Source of the DNA: an uncultured Dyadobacter sp.
GTDB taxonomy: Bacteria; Bacteroidota; Bacteroidia; Cytophagales; Spirosomataceae
DNA: 64,000 bases
Direction of reading: 5' to 3'
Assembly (NCBI RefSeq): GCF_946482605.1
Contig: NZ_CAMLSE010000006.1
Coordinates: 186,001 to 250,000 of the forward strand
Notes under the pieces: generated by a model
Databases searched by the model: none
Seen by the model: only the letters and a program-made list of their open reading frames with translations
Told to the model about the DNA's origin: nothing
Translations under genes and position numbers: made by a program
Shown: in pieces, positions 9,500 to 18,294 of the stretch
Layout of the letters: the number at the start of each line of letters is the position of its first letter
Numbering within the stretch: position 1 is the stretch's first letter

Positions 9500-9669
9500 G
9501 GATTTCTGCTTGAGGGTGACCGATTCAAATCTAGGAAAAATTCCATGCCGTGAACACATTTCCCTGACTTTGTGAACAGATCCAGAAAGTACTCCTACTA
9601 AAGTAGGCATCCTAGCGATTATCGGAACATATTGAGCGATCAAAAGCTGAAAATCAATGATATACAGGA

Positions 9670-10188
9670 CTAATTGGGTGTTATTGGCGACTTGTAACCT
9701 TCTGAAAACTCTCGTGTCAAGAAGCGCTCGGCGAGTTCTTGAAGGAATAGTTCTGTGGCTGCTTCGTCGGAGAGGGCTGCGCCAAAGACACGACAATGGC
9801 CGGGCAGACTTCCCAGGACCGGAAGGCTTGAAAGCGATTGATAACAATCGATCTTATACTGAATCATTTTGGCCGTCAACAGCGTCAGTGTAAGGTCAGT
9901 GATGCTGCCTTTGGGGCTGTTTCTGATAGCATTCATGATCCGGCTTTCAACATCATCGAGTACTGCCGCTTGGCTGTCGCCTGTTTTATCATAATAATGT
10001 TTTTTAAGGCTTTCCTGATGGCTTTCAGACATTGCTACCGCTCGTTTCAAGGCGCGTGAAAGTTCGCTCGACCAGACCGAACGCAATATCTTTGGGATGA
10101 TCCTTGTGAATTGATATTCGGCTTGCATCACGTGGGCAAGCTGTGTTTGAAAAGGAGAAACCGTTAAAGGACGTAACATGTTTTTCAT
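9670..10188 (-). CDS. DUF892 ferritin-like protein
   Basis: 172 residues from the ATG at 10188 (MKNMLRPLTVSPFQTQ); an ATG at 10218 would add ten residues. The C-terminal half carries the DUF892 helix LTAKMIQYKIDCYQSL, corresponding to the QKVEHYEIGSY helix of YciF, and the last helix ATELFLQELAERFL. The stretch SRALKRAVAMSESHQESL is the second helix. Key acidic residues of a ferritin di-iron site are not obvious, so metal binding is uncertain. It heads the minus-strand run that continues with a receiver and a second DUF892 gene. Confidence 0.7.
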   Translation of the reverse strand: MKNMLRPLTVSPFQTQLAHVMQAEYQFTRIIPKILRSVWSSELSRALKRAVAMSESHQESLKKHYYDKTGDSQAAVLDDVESRIMNAIRNSPKGSITDLTLTLLTAKMIQYKIDCYQSLSSLPVLGSLPGHCRVFGAALSDEAATELFLQELAERFLTREFSEGYKSPITPN

Positions 10189-10405
10189 CGTGGCAGGAAT
10201 TTGATTCGAAGCGCTCAACGCATGTAAAAACTATACCCTGTTAGGACACCCAGGCGATGTTCTTCCCACGTGGCACTTCTTCTACAAGCTGTGGAGCGTA
10301 ATAAGTCGGATTCAATATGAGTGTACCTGCATGTCAACGTGATTGATCATGTGAATCAATAGGCACTAATTTGGTAGGAAGCACGGCTTTACCAATTCAC
10401 AAGCT

Positions 10406-10993
10406 ATGGGTGGGCCGGACAAAACGTTATGCATTCTTGATACCCTGGCGCTGATCTGGCAGACGCATCGCAGGATCCGAATACTGTTATCGACAGCTAT
10501 GCGCAAGGACGGCTGCACCTGTTTGCGCAGCATTTTGGCAAAAGCACATATAAGCAGTGTCATTTTCGAGCGAGATATTGAAGGCCTGTATGACTCGTTG
10601 AAAGATTGCCTGGCAGATAGTCAACTGGACCATGCCGGGTTCAATCCTGGCCGTATCCGGCAGCATGGGCTCACCCGGGCCATCCTTGTGGATACGATTA
10701 TTAATCAGTGGGATGAGCTGCGTGAATTGTATTGCAAGCTACTCGACCAGACCGGCGAGGAAGGCATCATTTTCGACAGGTGCGGCGTGCACATCGCGGC
10801 GATTCATCAAATAAGTGCGTCAGCTAAGTCAAGGATTAGCGAGCTTTTCCAGATCCAGGACCCAGCGAGAAGTTTTGGTTCGGACCGCACCAGACCAGCA
10901 CTCCCCGATATTCAAGGCGATGCCATGGCTGTGGTTGGCCCTGGCCTGAATAGGCAGATCAACACTGGGACAAATAAACTTCAAATGAAATGA
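10406..10993 (+). CDS. Unnamed helical family, paralogue of the protein at 38615
   Basis: 195 residues. Not recognised, but clearly paralogous to the protein at 38615-39190: both share a WQ-x-H-x-R-x-R opening, the block AMRKD-x-C-x-x-LR-x-IL-x-KA, then FERDIE-x-LY and a GF-x-PG-x-x-RQHG motif, followed by two more helices ending near residue 150. The pattern of long amphipathic helices with Glu and His (FERDIE, RQHG) recalls four-helix bundles such as DUF2383/PA2169, an unverified idea. The tail after residue 150 is dissimilar and probably disordered. It sits alone on the plus strand beside DUF892 genes. Confidence 0.65.
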   Translation: MGGPDKTLCILDTLALIWQTHRRIRILLSTAMRKDGCTCLRSILAKAHISSVIFERDIEGLYDSLKDCLADSQLDHAGFNPGRIRQHGLTRAILVDTIINQWDELRELYCKLLDQTGEEGIIFDRCGVHIAAIHQISASAKSRISELFQIQDPARSFGSDRTRPALPDIQGDAMAVVGPGLNRQINTGTNKLQMK

Positions 10994-11170
10994 AACCTTT
11001 CACGTGCTATTCCTTGTGCCGAGCTTACTCTGTTAACAGCTGCGGCGGAGACAATTCCAGCTCAAAATTTGGCGCGCCAGCGGAGAACCAGCTATTAAAT
11101 AAAAAGTAATGTAGAGCGGAGCAGATCTTCTACGGGACAAAATTCCGCATCAGCCAGTAATGATTAGGAC

Positions 11171-11629
11171 ATGGCGAAACTAAAACGAATATTTTTTTTG
11201 AGTTGTGCATCCACAGTGGCTACGACCGCTATGACGGTTTTTAGTTACGGGATGTCTGGTCTTTGCAGACGAAATTTCCGGGAACCCAGGCTCTTAGCAG
11301 CTGTAAGCCGTGAAAGGTGGCCACAGGCAAACCGTAGAGCTCACAGGGCAACAGGCTGGCTTACTCATTATGTTGTAGGAGTTATCTGGGCGCTGCTTTA
11401 CGCAGTTTGTTCGAAGCGCCTCTCAACATCAGCCAGAACTACGGTGCTGGGAGCTTCCAGCGGTATGGTGGCAGCCGGTGCCTGGAAACTTACCCTTAAT
11501 AAACATCCTCAAACGGCCCGGCGGGTTGTACCAGCGTTTTTTGCCCAACTAATCCCAGCACATCTGGTGTTCAACATGGTGCTAGCGGCGTGTGAGAAGC
11601 GCTCGGAAAGGCACCGCAACCTACGCTGA
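11171..11629 (+). CDS. Small polytopic membrane protein (DUF1440-like)
   Basis: 152 residues with about four hydrophobic segments: residues 6-30 (IFFLSCASTVATTAMTVFSY), 63-80 (THYVVGVIWALLYAVC), 88-108 (TTVLGASSGMVAAGAW), and 120-142 (FFAQLIPAHLVFNMVLA). The layout, with a conserved Thr-rich first helix and the GWLTHYVVG entry to helix two, resembles DUF1440/DUF2938-like inner-membrane proteins of unknown function. It is in the stress island, followed after 80 bases by the DUF4142 gene on the same strand. The function is unknown. Confidence 0.6.
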   Translation: MAKLKRIFFLSCASTVATTAMTVFSYGMSGLCRRNFREPRLLAAVSRERWPQANRRAHRATGWLTHYVVGVIWALLYAVCSKRLSTSARTTVLGASSGMVAAGAWKLTLNKHPQTARRVVPAFFAQLIPAHLVFNMVLAACEKRSERHRNLR

Positions 11630-11709
11630 TTATCAGATCATCGAGGAGGTAAGAAAGCTGACAGTCAGGTATGCTTTTTGTAAACGACCGCGCAAAAAAC
11701 ATAACGACT

Positions 11710-12234
11710 ATGAAAGCGATACTAATCATTATTACCGGCATGGCAAGCCTCATGGTTTTCCCCGGTGCGAAAACACACCAATCTGAATCCCAAGACAGCA
11801 AATTTGTACAACAGGCGGCCGAAGGCGGCATGCTCGAAGTAAAGTTGGGAGAGCTTGCCAGTCGGAAAGGTGTGTCTGCCAAAGTTAAAGAGTTCGGAAA
11901 GACCATGGTCATTGACCATACCAAGGTAAACGATGAATTGAAATCGCTGGCGCAGAGAAAGCAAATGAAGGTGCCGACTTCGCCAAGTAGTGCCAAACAG
12001 CAGAAGTATGATAGTCTGGCAGCTATGAGCGGCGAGAAGTTCGATATGCTGTACATGAACATGATGATCGCTTCCCACGAGCAAACGATCGGACATTTTC
12101 AAACCGAGTCGAATAAGGGCGAAGACCAGGATCTTAAAAAGTGGGCAGATGCCAAGATTCCTGCGCTCAAACACCACCTGATGATGGCCCAGCAGCTGTT
12201 TCAGGCATCCCCAAATAGCAAAAGCCAAAAGTAA
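11710..12234 (+). CDS. DUF4142 domain protein, exported
   Basis: 174 residues from the ATG at 11710. It starts with a signal peptide (MKAILIIITGMASLMVFPGA). The mature part is a single DUF4142 domain: FVQQAAEGGMLEVKLGELA, then VKEFGKTMVIDHTKVNDEL, then MMIASHEQTIGHFQ and a final helix ALKHHLMMAQQL. The His, Glu and Met-rich helices are typical of this ferritin-superfamily periplasmic domain, often seen in stress-induced loci. The biochemical role is unknown. An upstream in-frame ATG at 11671 would place charged residues before the signal peptide and is not chosen. It precedes the alcohol dehydrogenase by 21 bases, so they may be cotranscribed. Confidence 0.88.
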   Translation: MKAILIIITGMASLMVFPGAKTHQSESQDSKFVQQAAEGGMLEVKLGELASRKGVSAKVKEFGKTMVIDHTKVNDELKSLAQRKQMKVPTSPSSAKQQKYDSLAAMSGEKFDMLYMNMMIASHEQTIGHFQTESNKGEDQDLKKWADAKIPALKHHLMMAQQLFQASPNSKSQK

Positions 12235-12255
12235 AACCAAAACGCAGAGATAGAT

Positions 12256-13413
12256 ATGTTAGCAATGAACTATCGCGGACCTTACCGCGTCAGGGCAGAC
12301 CGCAATAAGCCGATGCCAAAAATAGAGCATTCGGGCGATGCGATTGTCCGGGTAACCAGGTCTTGCATTTGTGGCTCGGACCTACATTTGTATCACGGTA
12401 TGGTTCCCGATACCAGGGTCGGGACGACATTTGGCCATGAATTTATTGGTGTTGTCGAAGAGGTCGGCCAGGCGGTGCAAAACCTGAAAGTAGGGGACAA
12501 TGTGCTGGTACCCTTTAATATTGCTTGTGGAAAATGTGTTTTCTGCGAGCAGCAACTGTATGGTAATTGCCACGAATCCAATCCGCAGGCTACGGCAGTG
12601 GGTGGCATCTTTGGGTATTCGCATACCGCGGGGGGCTTTGATGGCGGGCAGGCAGAATATGTCCGTGTACCTTATGCGGACATAGGCCCGACGATCATCC
12701 CTGATGATATGGACCATGACGATGCGGTGCTGTTAACGGATGTGGTGCCGACGGGTTATCAGGCGGCAGAGATGGGAGGGATCAAGCCAGGAGATACGGT
12801 AGTGATTTTCGGAGCCGGTCCCATTGGCATTATGGCTGCAAAATCAGCCTGGCTTTTCGGGGCAGGCAGGGTCATTGTGATCGACCATCTGGAATACCGG
12901 CTGGAATTCGTGAAGAACTATGCACAGTGCGAAGCCTATAATTTCCGCTCGCTGGAAGACCCGGTGCTTTTTATTAAGAAAACGACCGACTGGATCGGTG
13001 CAGACGTCTGCATTGACGCGGTAGGATGCGAGGCAGCAGGAGATGCTTTGCAAACTATCACCGGACGGAAGCTAATGCTGCAGGCCGGGTCGGCCACCGC
13101 TTTGCACTGGGCTATCAATTCTGTCAAAAAAGGAGGGATTGTCTCTATCGTCGGCGTATACGGTCCGACAGGCAACCTGATCCCGATCGGCAATGTGGTC
13201 AACAAAGGGATTACGATCAGGGCCAATCAGGCATCGGTGAAGCGGTTACTTCCCCGGCTCATTGAGCATGTGCAGGCCGGCCGGATCGATCCCAAAGCGA
13301 TTATCACCCACAGGGTACCATTAGAGGAAGTAGGTGATGCCTACCACATTTTTTCTGCGAAGCTTGACAATTGTATCAAGACGATACTCATCCCGCCATC
13401 GGCAAGAAACTAA
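12256..13413 (+). CDS. Zinc-dependent alcohol dehydrogenase, FdhA-like
   Basis: 385 residues of the medium-chain dehydrogenase family. The catalytic zinc site is seen at Cys39 (CICGSDLHLYHG), His61-Glu62 (GHEFIG) and the Asp of TDVVPTGY. The structural zinc loop has four Cys in CGKCVFCEQQLYGNC. The Rossmann motif is GAGPIG, followed by an acidic residue (IVIDH), favouring NAD. The long insertion and the GGQAEYVRVP motif place it near glutathione-independent formaldehyde dehydrogenases and threonine-dehydrogenase-like enzymes; the true substrate is not clear. It is followed after six bases by a hypothetical gene, so they form an operon, preceded by DUF4142. Confidence 0.9.
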   Translation: MLAMNYRGPYRVRADRNKPMPKIEHSGDAIVRVTRSCICGSDLHLYHGMVPDTRVGTTFGHEFIGVVEEVGQAVQNLKVGDNVLVPFNIACGKCVFCEQQLYGNCHESNPQATAVGGIFGYSHTAGGFDGGQAEYVRVPYADIGPTIIPDDMDHDDAVLLTDVVPTGYQAAEMGGIKPGDTVVIFGAGPIGIMAAKSAWLFGAGRVIVIDHLEYRLEFVKNYAQCEAYNFRSLEDPVLFIKKTTDWIGADVCIDAVGCEAAGDALQTITGRKLMLQAGSATALHWAINSVKKGGIVSIVGVYGPTGNLIPIGNVVNKGITIRANQASVKRLLPRLIEHVQAGRIDPKAIITHRVPLEEVGDAYHIFSAKLDNCIKTILIPPSARN

Positions 13414-13419
13414 GAACAT

Positions 13420-13908
13420 ATGAAAAAGATAGCAAAAGATTATAGTCATATCAATGGTTGGGGAATTGACGCCGACCCTTTGGATGTCCCGAATTACCCG
13501 ATCAAGAAACGAACAGAAAATGATAACAAAGGAATGGTCTGGGAGCGGCCCGCACAGCAACCTGCCCTGGTAGAAGTGCTCCATTCGAACGAGCGTCCCA
13601 ATCTATCTGCTGTATTCGGCACACCCAATCCTCCCTCAGGGCTTAGTGGAAAGATTCGACGCTTCGCTTTCAGGTTCAGCGAGTCGACCTGGACCCACTG
13701 GCTGGCGCTGTTGGTTGCCGACCGGGTGAATATGATGGAAGGGCTTGGAGATGATCTGAAAAGCGGTCATATCCCGGACCTGTTCAGCGAACATGGCGGT
13801 AAATCCGAACTGGCCTATAACAAGGCAGGCCTGGCAAGGAAAGTGCTTACCGGCGCAGCCGTTTTAACGCTCGCCGTTGCTTTTATTAAAATGCGTTCCC
13901 GCCGTTAA
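13420..13908 (+). CDS. Conserved hypothetical protein with C-terminal membrane segment
   Basis: 162 residues. The N-terminus is hydrophilic (HINGWGIDADPLDVPNYP, a WER block); the middle contains SAVFGTPNPPSGLSG, then FRFSESTWTHWLALLVADRVNMMEG; the C-terminus has one hydrophobic helix (VLTGAAVLTLAVAFI) ending in an Arg cluster. I recall proteins of this pattern next to zinc dehydrogenases in stress loci of several phyla, always hypothetical. It begins six bases after the dehydrogenase and is surely cotranscribed. The single tail anchor suggests that it holds something at the membrane; that is inference. Confidence 0.75.
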   Translation: MKKIAKDYSHINGWGIDADPLDVPNYPIKKRTENDNKGMVWERPAQQPALVEVLHSNERPNLSAVFGTPNPPSGLSGKIRRFAFRFSESTWTHWLALLVADRVNMMEGLGDDLKSGHIPDLFSEHGGKSELAYNKAGLARKVLTGAAVLTLAVAFIKMRSRR

Positions 13909-14036
13909 CGAGCGCCAACTTTTTCGCAGCATTGTTAACGACTGTTCGGAAGACCAAGCCGAGTTAACTGAACGCTGGCTTGGATTTGGCATGATTTTGA
14001 AGCAGAAGTTGACCATCATCAAACTTTCAACATACC

Positions 14037-14576
14037 ATGGCAACAAAAACCACAAAAGCTAAAAAGCAGATTACCCCACAAGACGGTGAGAAACTTAAAG
14101 AACTTTTCATCGATGGATTGAAAGACATTTACTGGGCTGAGAAAAGCCTGGTGAAAGCGTTGACTAAGCTATCCAAAAATGCGACCTCCGAAGAGCTTAA
14201 ATCGGCGTTTGAACTGCATGCAACCCAGACAGAGAGTCATGTGGCGACAGTAGAGCAAGTATTTGAGATCGTTGGGGAAAAAGCACAGGCCAAAAAGTGC
14301 GTCGCGATGGAAGGGCTAATTGCTGAGGCTGAAGAAATGATTGAAAGCACCGATAAAGGCACGATGGTGCGCGACTGCGCGCTGATCATGGCCGCCCAGA
14401 AAGTGGAGCACTATGAGATCGGCTCATATGGTACCCTTCGAAACATTGCCCGCACACTGGGATATGAGGAGGCTGCCATTTTGCTTCAACAGACTTTGGA
14501 CCAGGAAGGAGAGACAGACCACTTGTTAACTGAGCTTGCTGAAACCTACGTGAACGAGCAGGCAGCGACAGAATAG
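14037..14576 (+). CDS. YciE/YciF ferritin-like protein (DUF892)
   Basis: 179 residues, a standard member of the family: a short basic N-terminal tail (KTTKAKKQ), then LKELFIDGLKDIYWAEKSLVKALTKL, the second helix ELKSAFELHATQTESHV with its Glu and His residues, and CALIMAAQKVEHYEIGSYGTL, the signature helix. Glu and His at these places are the ferritin-type metal ligands in structurally known relatives. It is the best-conserved of three DUF892 proteins here. It is followed by a strong hairpin terminator and convergent with glgX. Confidence 0.92.
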   Translation: MATKTTKAKKQITPQDGEKLKELFIDGLKDIYWAEKSLVKALTKLSKNATSEELKSAFELHATQTESHVATVEQVFEIVGEKAQAKKCVAMEGLIAEAEEMIESTDKGTMVRDCALIMAAQKVEHYEIGSYGTLRNIARTLGYEEAAILLQQTLDQEGETDHLLTELAETYVNEQAATE

Positions 14577-14602
14577 GTTGTGGTGATTGCGCAGAGTGCG
14601 AA

Positions 14603-14631
14603 AGCTGGTGGTTTCGACCGCCAGCTTTTTT
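14603..14631 (+). terminator. Rho-independent terminator
   Basis: A nine-pair stem (AGCTGGTGG with CCGCCAGCT, one G-T pair) and a six-base loop, followed by a run of T. It lies 27 bases after the DUF892 stop codon, between two convergent genes, and may serve both directions. Confidence 0.8.
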
Positions 14632-14650
14632 ATTTTCCGAGTAAAAGCGT

Positions 14651-16819
14651 TTAGTTTTTCTGTAATGGGCACTGCAAAACCTTCATAGACCAGGCTGCAA
14701 CTAGCACACCGCTGCCCGGATCAAGCGGGGCGGCCTCTTGACTGGATAATCCTGCGTCCGTATCGATGACTGCCTGCCATCCTGATCCGCACTCCTGAGG
14801 CGGCAGCTTAAATTCGACTGGTTGCTCTGAGGAATTGAAAGCGATGTAAAACCCGTCGTCAAACAGTTTTTCGCCCTGCTCGCTAACGCAGCGGATACCC
14901 AGCCCGTTAAGAAAGACCCCGAAAACTTTCGCTGCTTCTTGTTCCCACTGCTGCTCTGTGATCGGCTGACCGTCTGGTTGGAACCAGATAATGTCCTTTG
15001 TGGAAGAGCCGCTGACGGCAAGGTCCTGAAACCAGCGCCTGCGCTGAAAAGATGGGTGGCTTTTGATGAAGCTGATCAGGTGCTTGGTAAAATCAAGCAG
15101 GTCCTGATCTATGTGCTTCCAATTGATCCATGAAATTTCATTGTCCTGACAGTAGGCATTGTTGTTTCCTTGCTGGGTGCGGCCGAGCTCGTCCCCGGCC
15201 AGCAGCATGGGAACACCTTGTGAAAGTAGTAGCATTGTCAAAAGGTTGCGTTTCTGTTTGTTGCGGAGTGCTACCACATTCAGATCATTTGTCGGGCCTT
15301 CTGCCCCACAGTTCCAGGAATGGTTCTCATTGTCACCGTCCTTATTATCTTCCCTGTTGGCCTGGTTGTGCTTGTCATTGTAGGACACCAGATCGTTCAG
15401 GGTGAAACCGTCGTGGGCGGTAATGTAGTTAATACTAGCCGTAGGGCGCCGGTAGCTGTTATGATACAGGTCAGGACTTCCGGTGAACCGGCGGGCGAAG
15501 GTGGTCATAGTTGTCTTGCCGCCCCGCCAGAAATCACGCATCTGGTCGCGGTATAGTCCGTTCCATTCAGCCCAGCCGCCCGGGAACTTTCCGACCATGT
15601 AGCCGTCCTCGTTGATATCCCAGGGCTCGGCAATCAGCTTGACCTGGGAGATGACCGGGTCCTGATGGATGATGTTAAAGAAGGAGCCCAGCGTATCGGT
15701 TTCATGAAGGGTACGCGCCAGCGCGGCAGCCAGGTCAAACCGGAATCCATCCACATGCATCTCGACGGCCCAATACCGGAGACTATCCATGATCAGTGCC
15801 AGTACATTGGGCAGGCGGGTGTTAAGCGTATTGCCCGTGCCGGTGAAGTCATTATAGTACCGGCACTCATCCTGAACAAGCCGGTAATAGGCGGCATTGT
15901 CAATTCCCTTAAAGGAAAGTGTCGGGCCCATGTGATTTCCTTCCGCAGTGTGGTTATAGACTACATCCAGGATCACTTCTATTCCTGCCTTATGCAACGC
16001 CTTCACCATTTCCTTGAATTCGCTGACTTGCCCGCCGCTGGTGCCGCTGCTCGAATAGGGGCCGTGCGGCGCAAAGAAGCCCAACGTATTATAGCCCCAA
16101 TAATTGGAAAGCCCTTTCTGGATCAGGTGGTGGTCTTGCACAAACTGGTGGACTGGCATCAGTTCGAGTGAGGTAATGCCAAGTCCTTTCAAATAGCCGA
16201 TGCATGCCGGGTGGGCGATCCCGGCGTAAGTACCCCGCAGCTTCCCAGGTATTTCCTGCCAAAGCTGGGTGAGCCCTTTGACATGCGCCTCGTAGATAAT
16301 GGTTTGATGGTAGGGAATATCGGGGCGGGCGTCACCTTCCCAGTCAAAGCCCGGATCGATGACCACTGATTTGGGCATAAATGGCGCGCTGTCAGAATCT
16401 TCGCGGCTCAGATCTTCACTGGCGTCACCGAATCTGTAACCGTATACAGCTTGGTTCCACTCGATAGCACCGTCGATGGCTTTTGCATAAGGGTCGACCA
16501 GCAGCTTGGACGGGTTAAACCGGTGACCATTTAAAGGGTCAAAAGGACCGTGCACCCGGTAACCATAGTGTTGTCCTGGCGCCAGGACAGCGACGTAGCC
16601 GTGCCATACCTGATGGGTAACTTCGGTTAACGGCAGCCTGCTCTCTTTATCACCATCAAATAGGCATAGCTCAACACCTTCGGCGTTTTCGGAAAAGATG
16701 GCAAAATTAACACCCTTACCGTCCCAGGTGGCGCCCAAAGGGTAGGGGCTGCCCGGCAAGACTTTAAGCGCCAGTTGCTTGTTTACTTGTTCTTCATGTT
16801 TAAAATAAGTGGTATCCAT
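14651..16819 (-). CDS. glgX: Glycogen debranching enzyme GlgX (GH13_11), copy 1
   Basis: 722 residues, full length. Residues 20-115 form the CBM48-like N-terminal domain (PGSPYPLGATWDGKGVNFA). The GH13 barrel shows region I DVVYNHTAEGNH, nucleophile Asp362 in VDGFRFDLA, acid/base Glu398 in LIAEPWD, and His469-Asp470 in TAHDGFTLNDL. The MLLAGDELGRTQQGNNNAYCQD block is diagnostic of GlgX/isoamylase. It hydrolyses alpha-1,6 branches of glycogen limit dextrin in the cytoplasm. It is the last gene of a minus-strand run after a DUF421 pair (24-base gap). A second copy is at 36271. Confidence 0.95.
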   Translation of the reverse strand: MDTTYFKHEEQVNKQLALKVLPGSPYPLGATWDGKGVNFAIFSENAEGVELCLFDGDKESRLPLTEVTHQVWHGYVAVLAPGQHYGYRVHGPFDPLNGHRFNPSKLLVDPYAKAIDGAIEWNQAVYGYRFGDASEDLSREDSDSAPFMPKSVVIDPGFDWEGDARPDIPYHQTIIYEAHVKGLTQLWQEIPGKLRGTYAGIAHPACIGYLKGLGITSLELMPVHQFVQDHHLIQKGLSNYWGYNTLGFFAPHGPYSSSGTSGGQVSEFKEMVKALHKAGIEVILDVVYNHTAEGNHMGPTLSFKGIDNAAYYRLVQDECRYYNDFTGTGNTLNTRLPNVLALIMDSLRYWAVEMHVDGFRFDLAAALARTLHETDTLGSFFNIIHQDPVISQVKLIAEPWDINEDGYMVGKFPGGWAEWNGLYRDQMRDFWRGGKTTMTTFARRFTGSPDLYHNSYRRPTASINYITAHDGFTLNDLVSYNDKHNQANREDNKDGDNENHSWNCGAEGPTNDLNVVALRNKQKRNLLTMLLLSQGVPMLLAGDELGRTQQGNNNAYCQDNEISWINWKHIDQDLLDFTKHLISFIKSHPSFQRRRWFQDLAVSGSSTKDIIWFQPDGQPITEQQWEQEAAKVFGVFLNGLGIRCVSEQGEKLFDDGFYIAFNSSEQPVEFKLPPQECGSGWQAVIDTDAGLSSQEAAPLDPGSGVLVAAWSMKVLQCPLQKN

Positions 16820-16842
16820 ACGCTTGCAATTTTATTGGGACG

Positions 16843-17526
16843 TTAGATCATTGCATTATCAAACTTGTTGCTGCCGCATTGGAGGCAAAGAGCCGGATGT
16901 GCGCGGCCGGCAGCGGATCCGCAAGTAGAACAAACCTGCTCGCCGGTTGCCGAGCAAACCCGGGAGATGAATGCTTTATCGTAGTCGGGCAGCACCGCCA
17001 GTCCAGGCTGGGCGCGTACTTCCGGTATCAGTGTTAATGCCCCGCTGGCCTCGAAGTAAAGCCTTTTCACCTGGCCCAGGTGCCGAATTCCTTCGCTTCG
17101 AAGTTGGGCGAAAGCGCGCTCTTTGGTGATGCCGGTTTGTTTCATGTTTTCCAGGTTCAGACAGCCGTCCGAAACAAGTACTGTCAAATCGCCTTGCGTA
17201 ATGGATTCGGCCCGCTGGTTGCGGATGGCGATCAAGGCAACGAGCTGCTGGATCAGGATCACGACAGCTGCTATGACTACTGCCGCCAGGATCCCACGGT
17301 CCGGCGCCTGCAAGGGCACACCGATCGCAGCGGCCAGTGAAACCATGGAGATCATTTCGTTTCGGCTTAGCTGGGATGCCATTCGTTTGCCCATTAGCCG
17401 CATAGAAATCATCAAAATCAGGTAAATGACGATAATTTTGAGCACCACCTCCCAGTAAAAGCCTCCGGGGACGTCGCCCACAAACATCCGTAGCCAGTCG
17501 CCAAAATAGGTGTCTTCTTTCTTCAT
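16843..17526 (-). CDS. DUF421 (YetF/YcaP-like) membrane protein with zinc ribbon, type A
   Basis: 227 residues from the ATG at 17526, which overlaps the stop of the upstream gene by four bases (ATGA). After MKKEDTYFGDWLRMF come three hydrophobic helices up to residue 105 (VVLKIIVIYLILMISMRLMGKR, MISMVSLAAAIGVPLQ, LAAVVIAAVVILIQQLV), then the DUF421 soluble domain (GDLTVLVSDG, GITKERAFAQLRSEGI, VKRLYFEASGALTLI). A C-terminal CSTCG and CLQCG pair makes a rubredoxin-like zinc ribbon, absent from Bacillus YetF. The function of the family is unknown. It is paired with the type B protein just upstream; a paralogous pair lies at 33395-34799. Confidence 0.88.
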   Translation of the reverse strand: MKKEDTYFGDWLRMFVGDVPGGFYWEVVLKIIVIYLILMISMRLMGKRMASQLSRNEMISMVSLAAAIGVPLQAPDRGILAAVVIAAVVILIQQLVALIAIRNQRAESITQGDLTVLVSDGCLNLENMKQTGITKERAFAQLRSEGIRHLGQVKRLYFEASGALTLIPEVRAQPGLAVLPDYDKAFISRVCSATGEQVCSTCGSAAGRAHPALCLQCGSNKFDNAMI

Positions 17527-18242
17527 GATGCAGCTTCGTTTGACCCGGTAGTTGCGATACTTGCCTGTCCCCACTGGTCAGCCCCGCAGACCGGGCAAGT
17601 GTGTGGGTGGTCAGCGCGTCCGAGCGTTTTTCCGCAGTTGGCGCAAGCTACCAGTCCATCTACCGGCCGTTGACCAAAAGTATTGACACTCTGGTCGGAA
17701 GGCGGGAACAGCAGTAGACCCGCCGCGGGTTCCGTCCGTGCATATACGCTGAACAATCCGCATGCTTCCAGATAGAGCCGCTCGACCTGCCCAAGATTGT
17801 ATATCCGTTTATTGCGCAGCACTGCAAAGGCCTGCTGTCGAGAGACTTTGTGCTGCTTCAACTGACTAAGCTGTAAGACACCATCTTCAACGAGGGTACT
17901 AACTTTACCTTGACTGATCTTTTCGAATTTTGACGACCGTCCCTCAAGCCAGTTGGTGCCTCTCTGAAAGACGAGCGCGCAAATAAGTATCATCGTGCAA
18001 AGCAGCAAACCGGTTTGCGGCATCTGCATCCCAGGTGATACGATTGCGCCAAGGGTGATCATCACCGCCAACTCGGAAATCGTCAGCTGCCCGCCCATTC
18101 GCTTCCCCATCAGCCGCACGGCCACCAGCAGCGCCAGGTACATGATCAGTGTCCTGATCAGCACTTCCACTAAAAAATTCGGTGGGGTCTCCCCAAATAG
18201 GATCCGGTAAAAATCACCAGGGACGATATCTTGTTTTTTCAT
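17523..18242 (-). CDS. DUF421 membrane protein with zinc ribbon, type B
   Basis: 239 residues starting MKKQDIVPGDFYRILFGETP. Three N-terminal membrane helices include LALLVAVRLMGKRMGGQLTISELAVMI, the DUF421 signature (RLMGKR followed by the Glu-Leu helix). The soluble domain has QGKVSTLVEDG, VSRQQAFAVLRNKRIYNLGQVERLY and ends in a CxxC pair (CANCG, CPVCG) for zinc. It differs consistently from type A and matches the type B protein at 34092. Translation is probably coupled to the type A gene through the four-base overlap, suggesting a heteromeric complex. Confidence 0.88.
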   Translation of the reverse strand: MKKQDIVPGDFYRILFGETPPNFLVEVLIRTLIMYLALLVAVRLMGKRMGGQLTISELAVMITLGAIVSPGMQMPQTGLLLCTMILICALVFQRGTNWLEGRSSKFEKISQGKVSTLVEDGVLQLSQLKQHKVSRQQAFAVLRNKRIYNLGQVERLYLEACGLFSVYARTEPAAGLLLFPPSDQSVNTFGQRPVDGLVACANCGKTLGRADHPHTCPVCGADQWGQASIATTGSNEAAS

Positions 18243-18294
18243 TTTAACAGCAAGCCTAACTCGGGTGCCCGCTGGTAAAATCCCGTGCCAGCCC

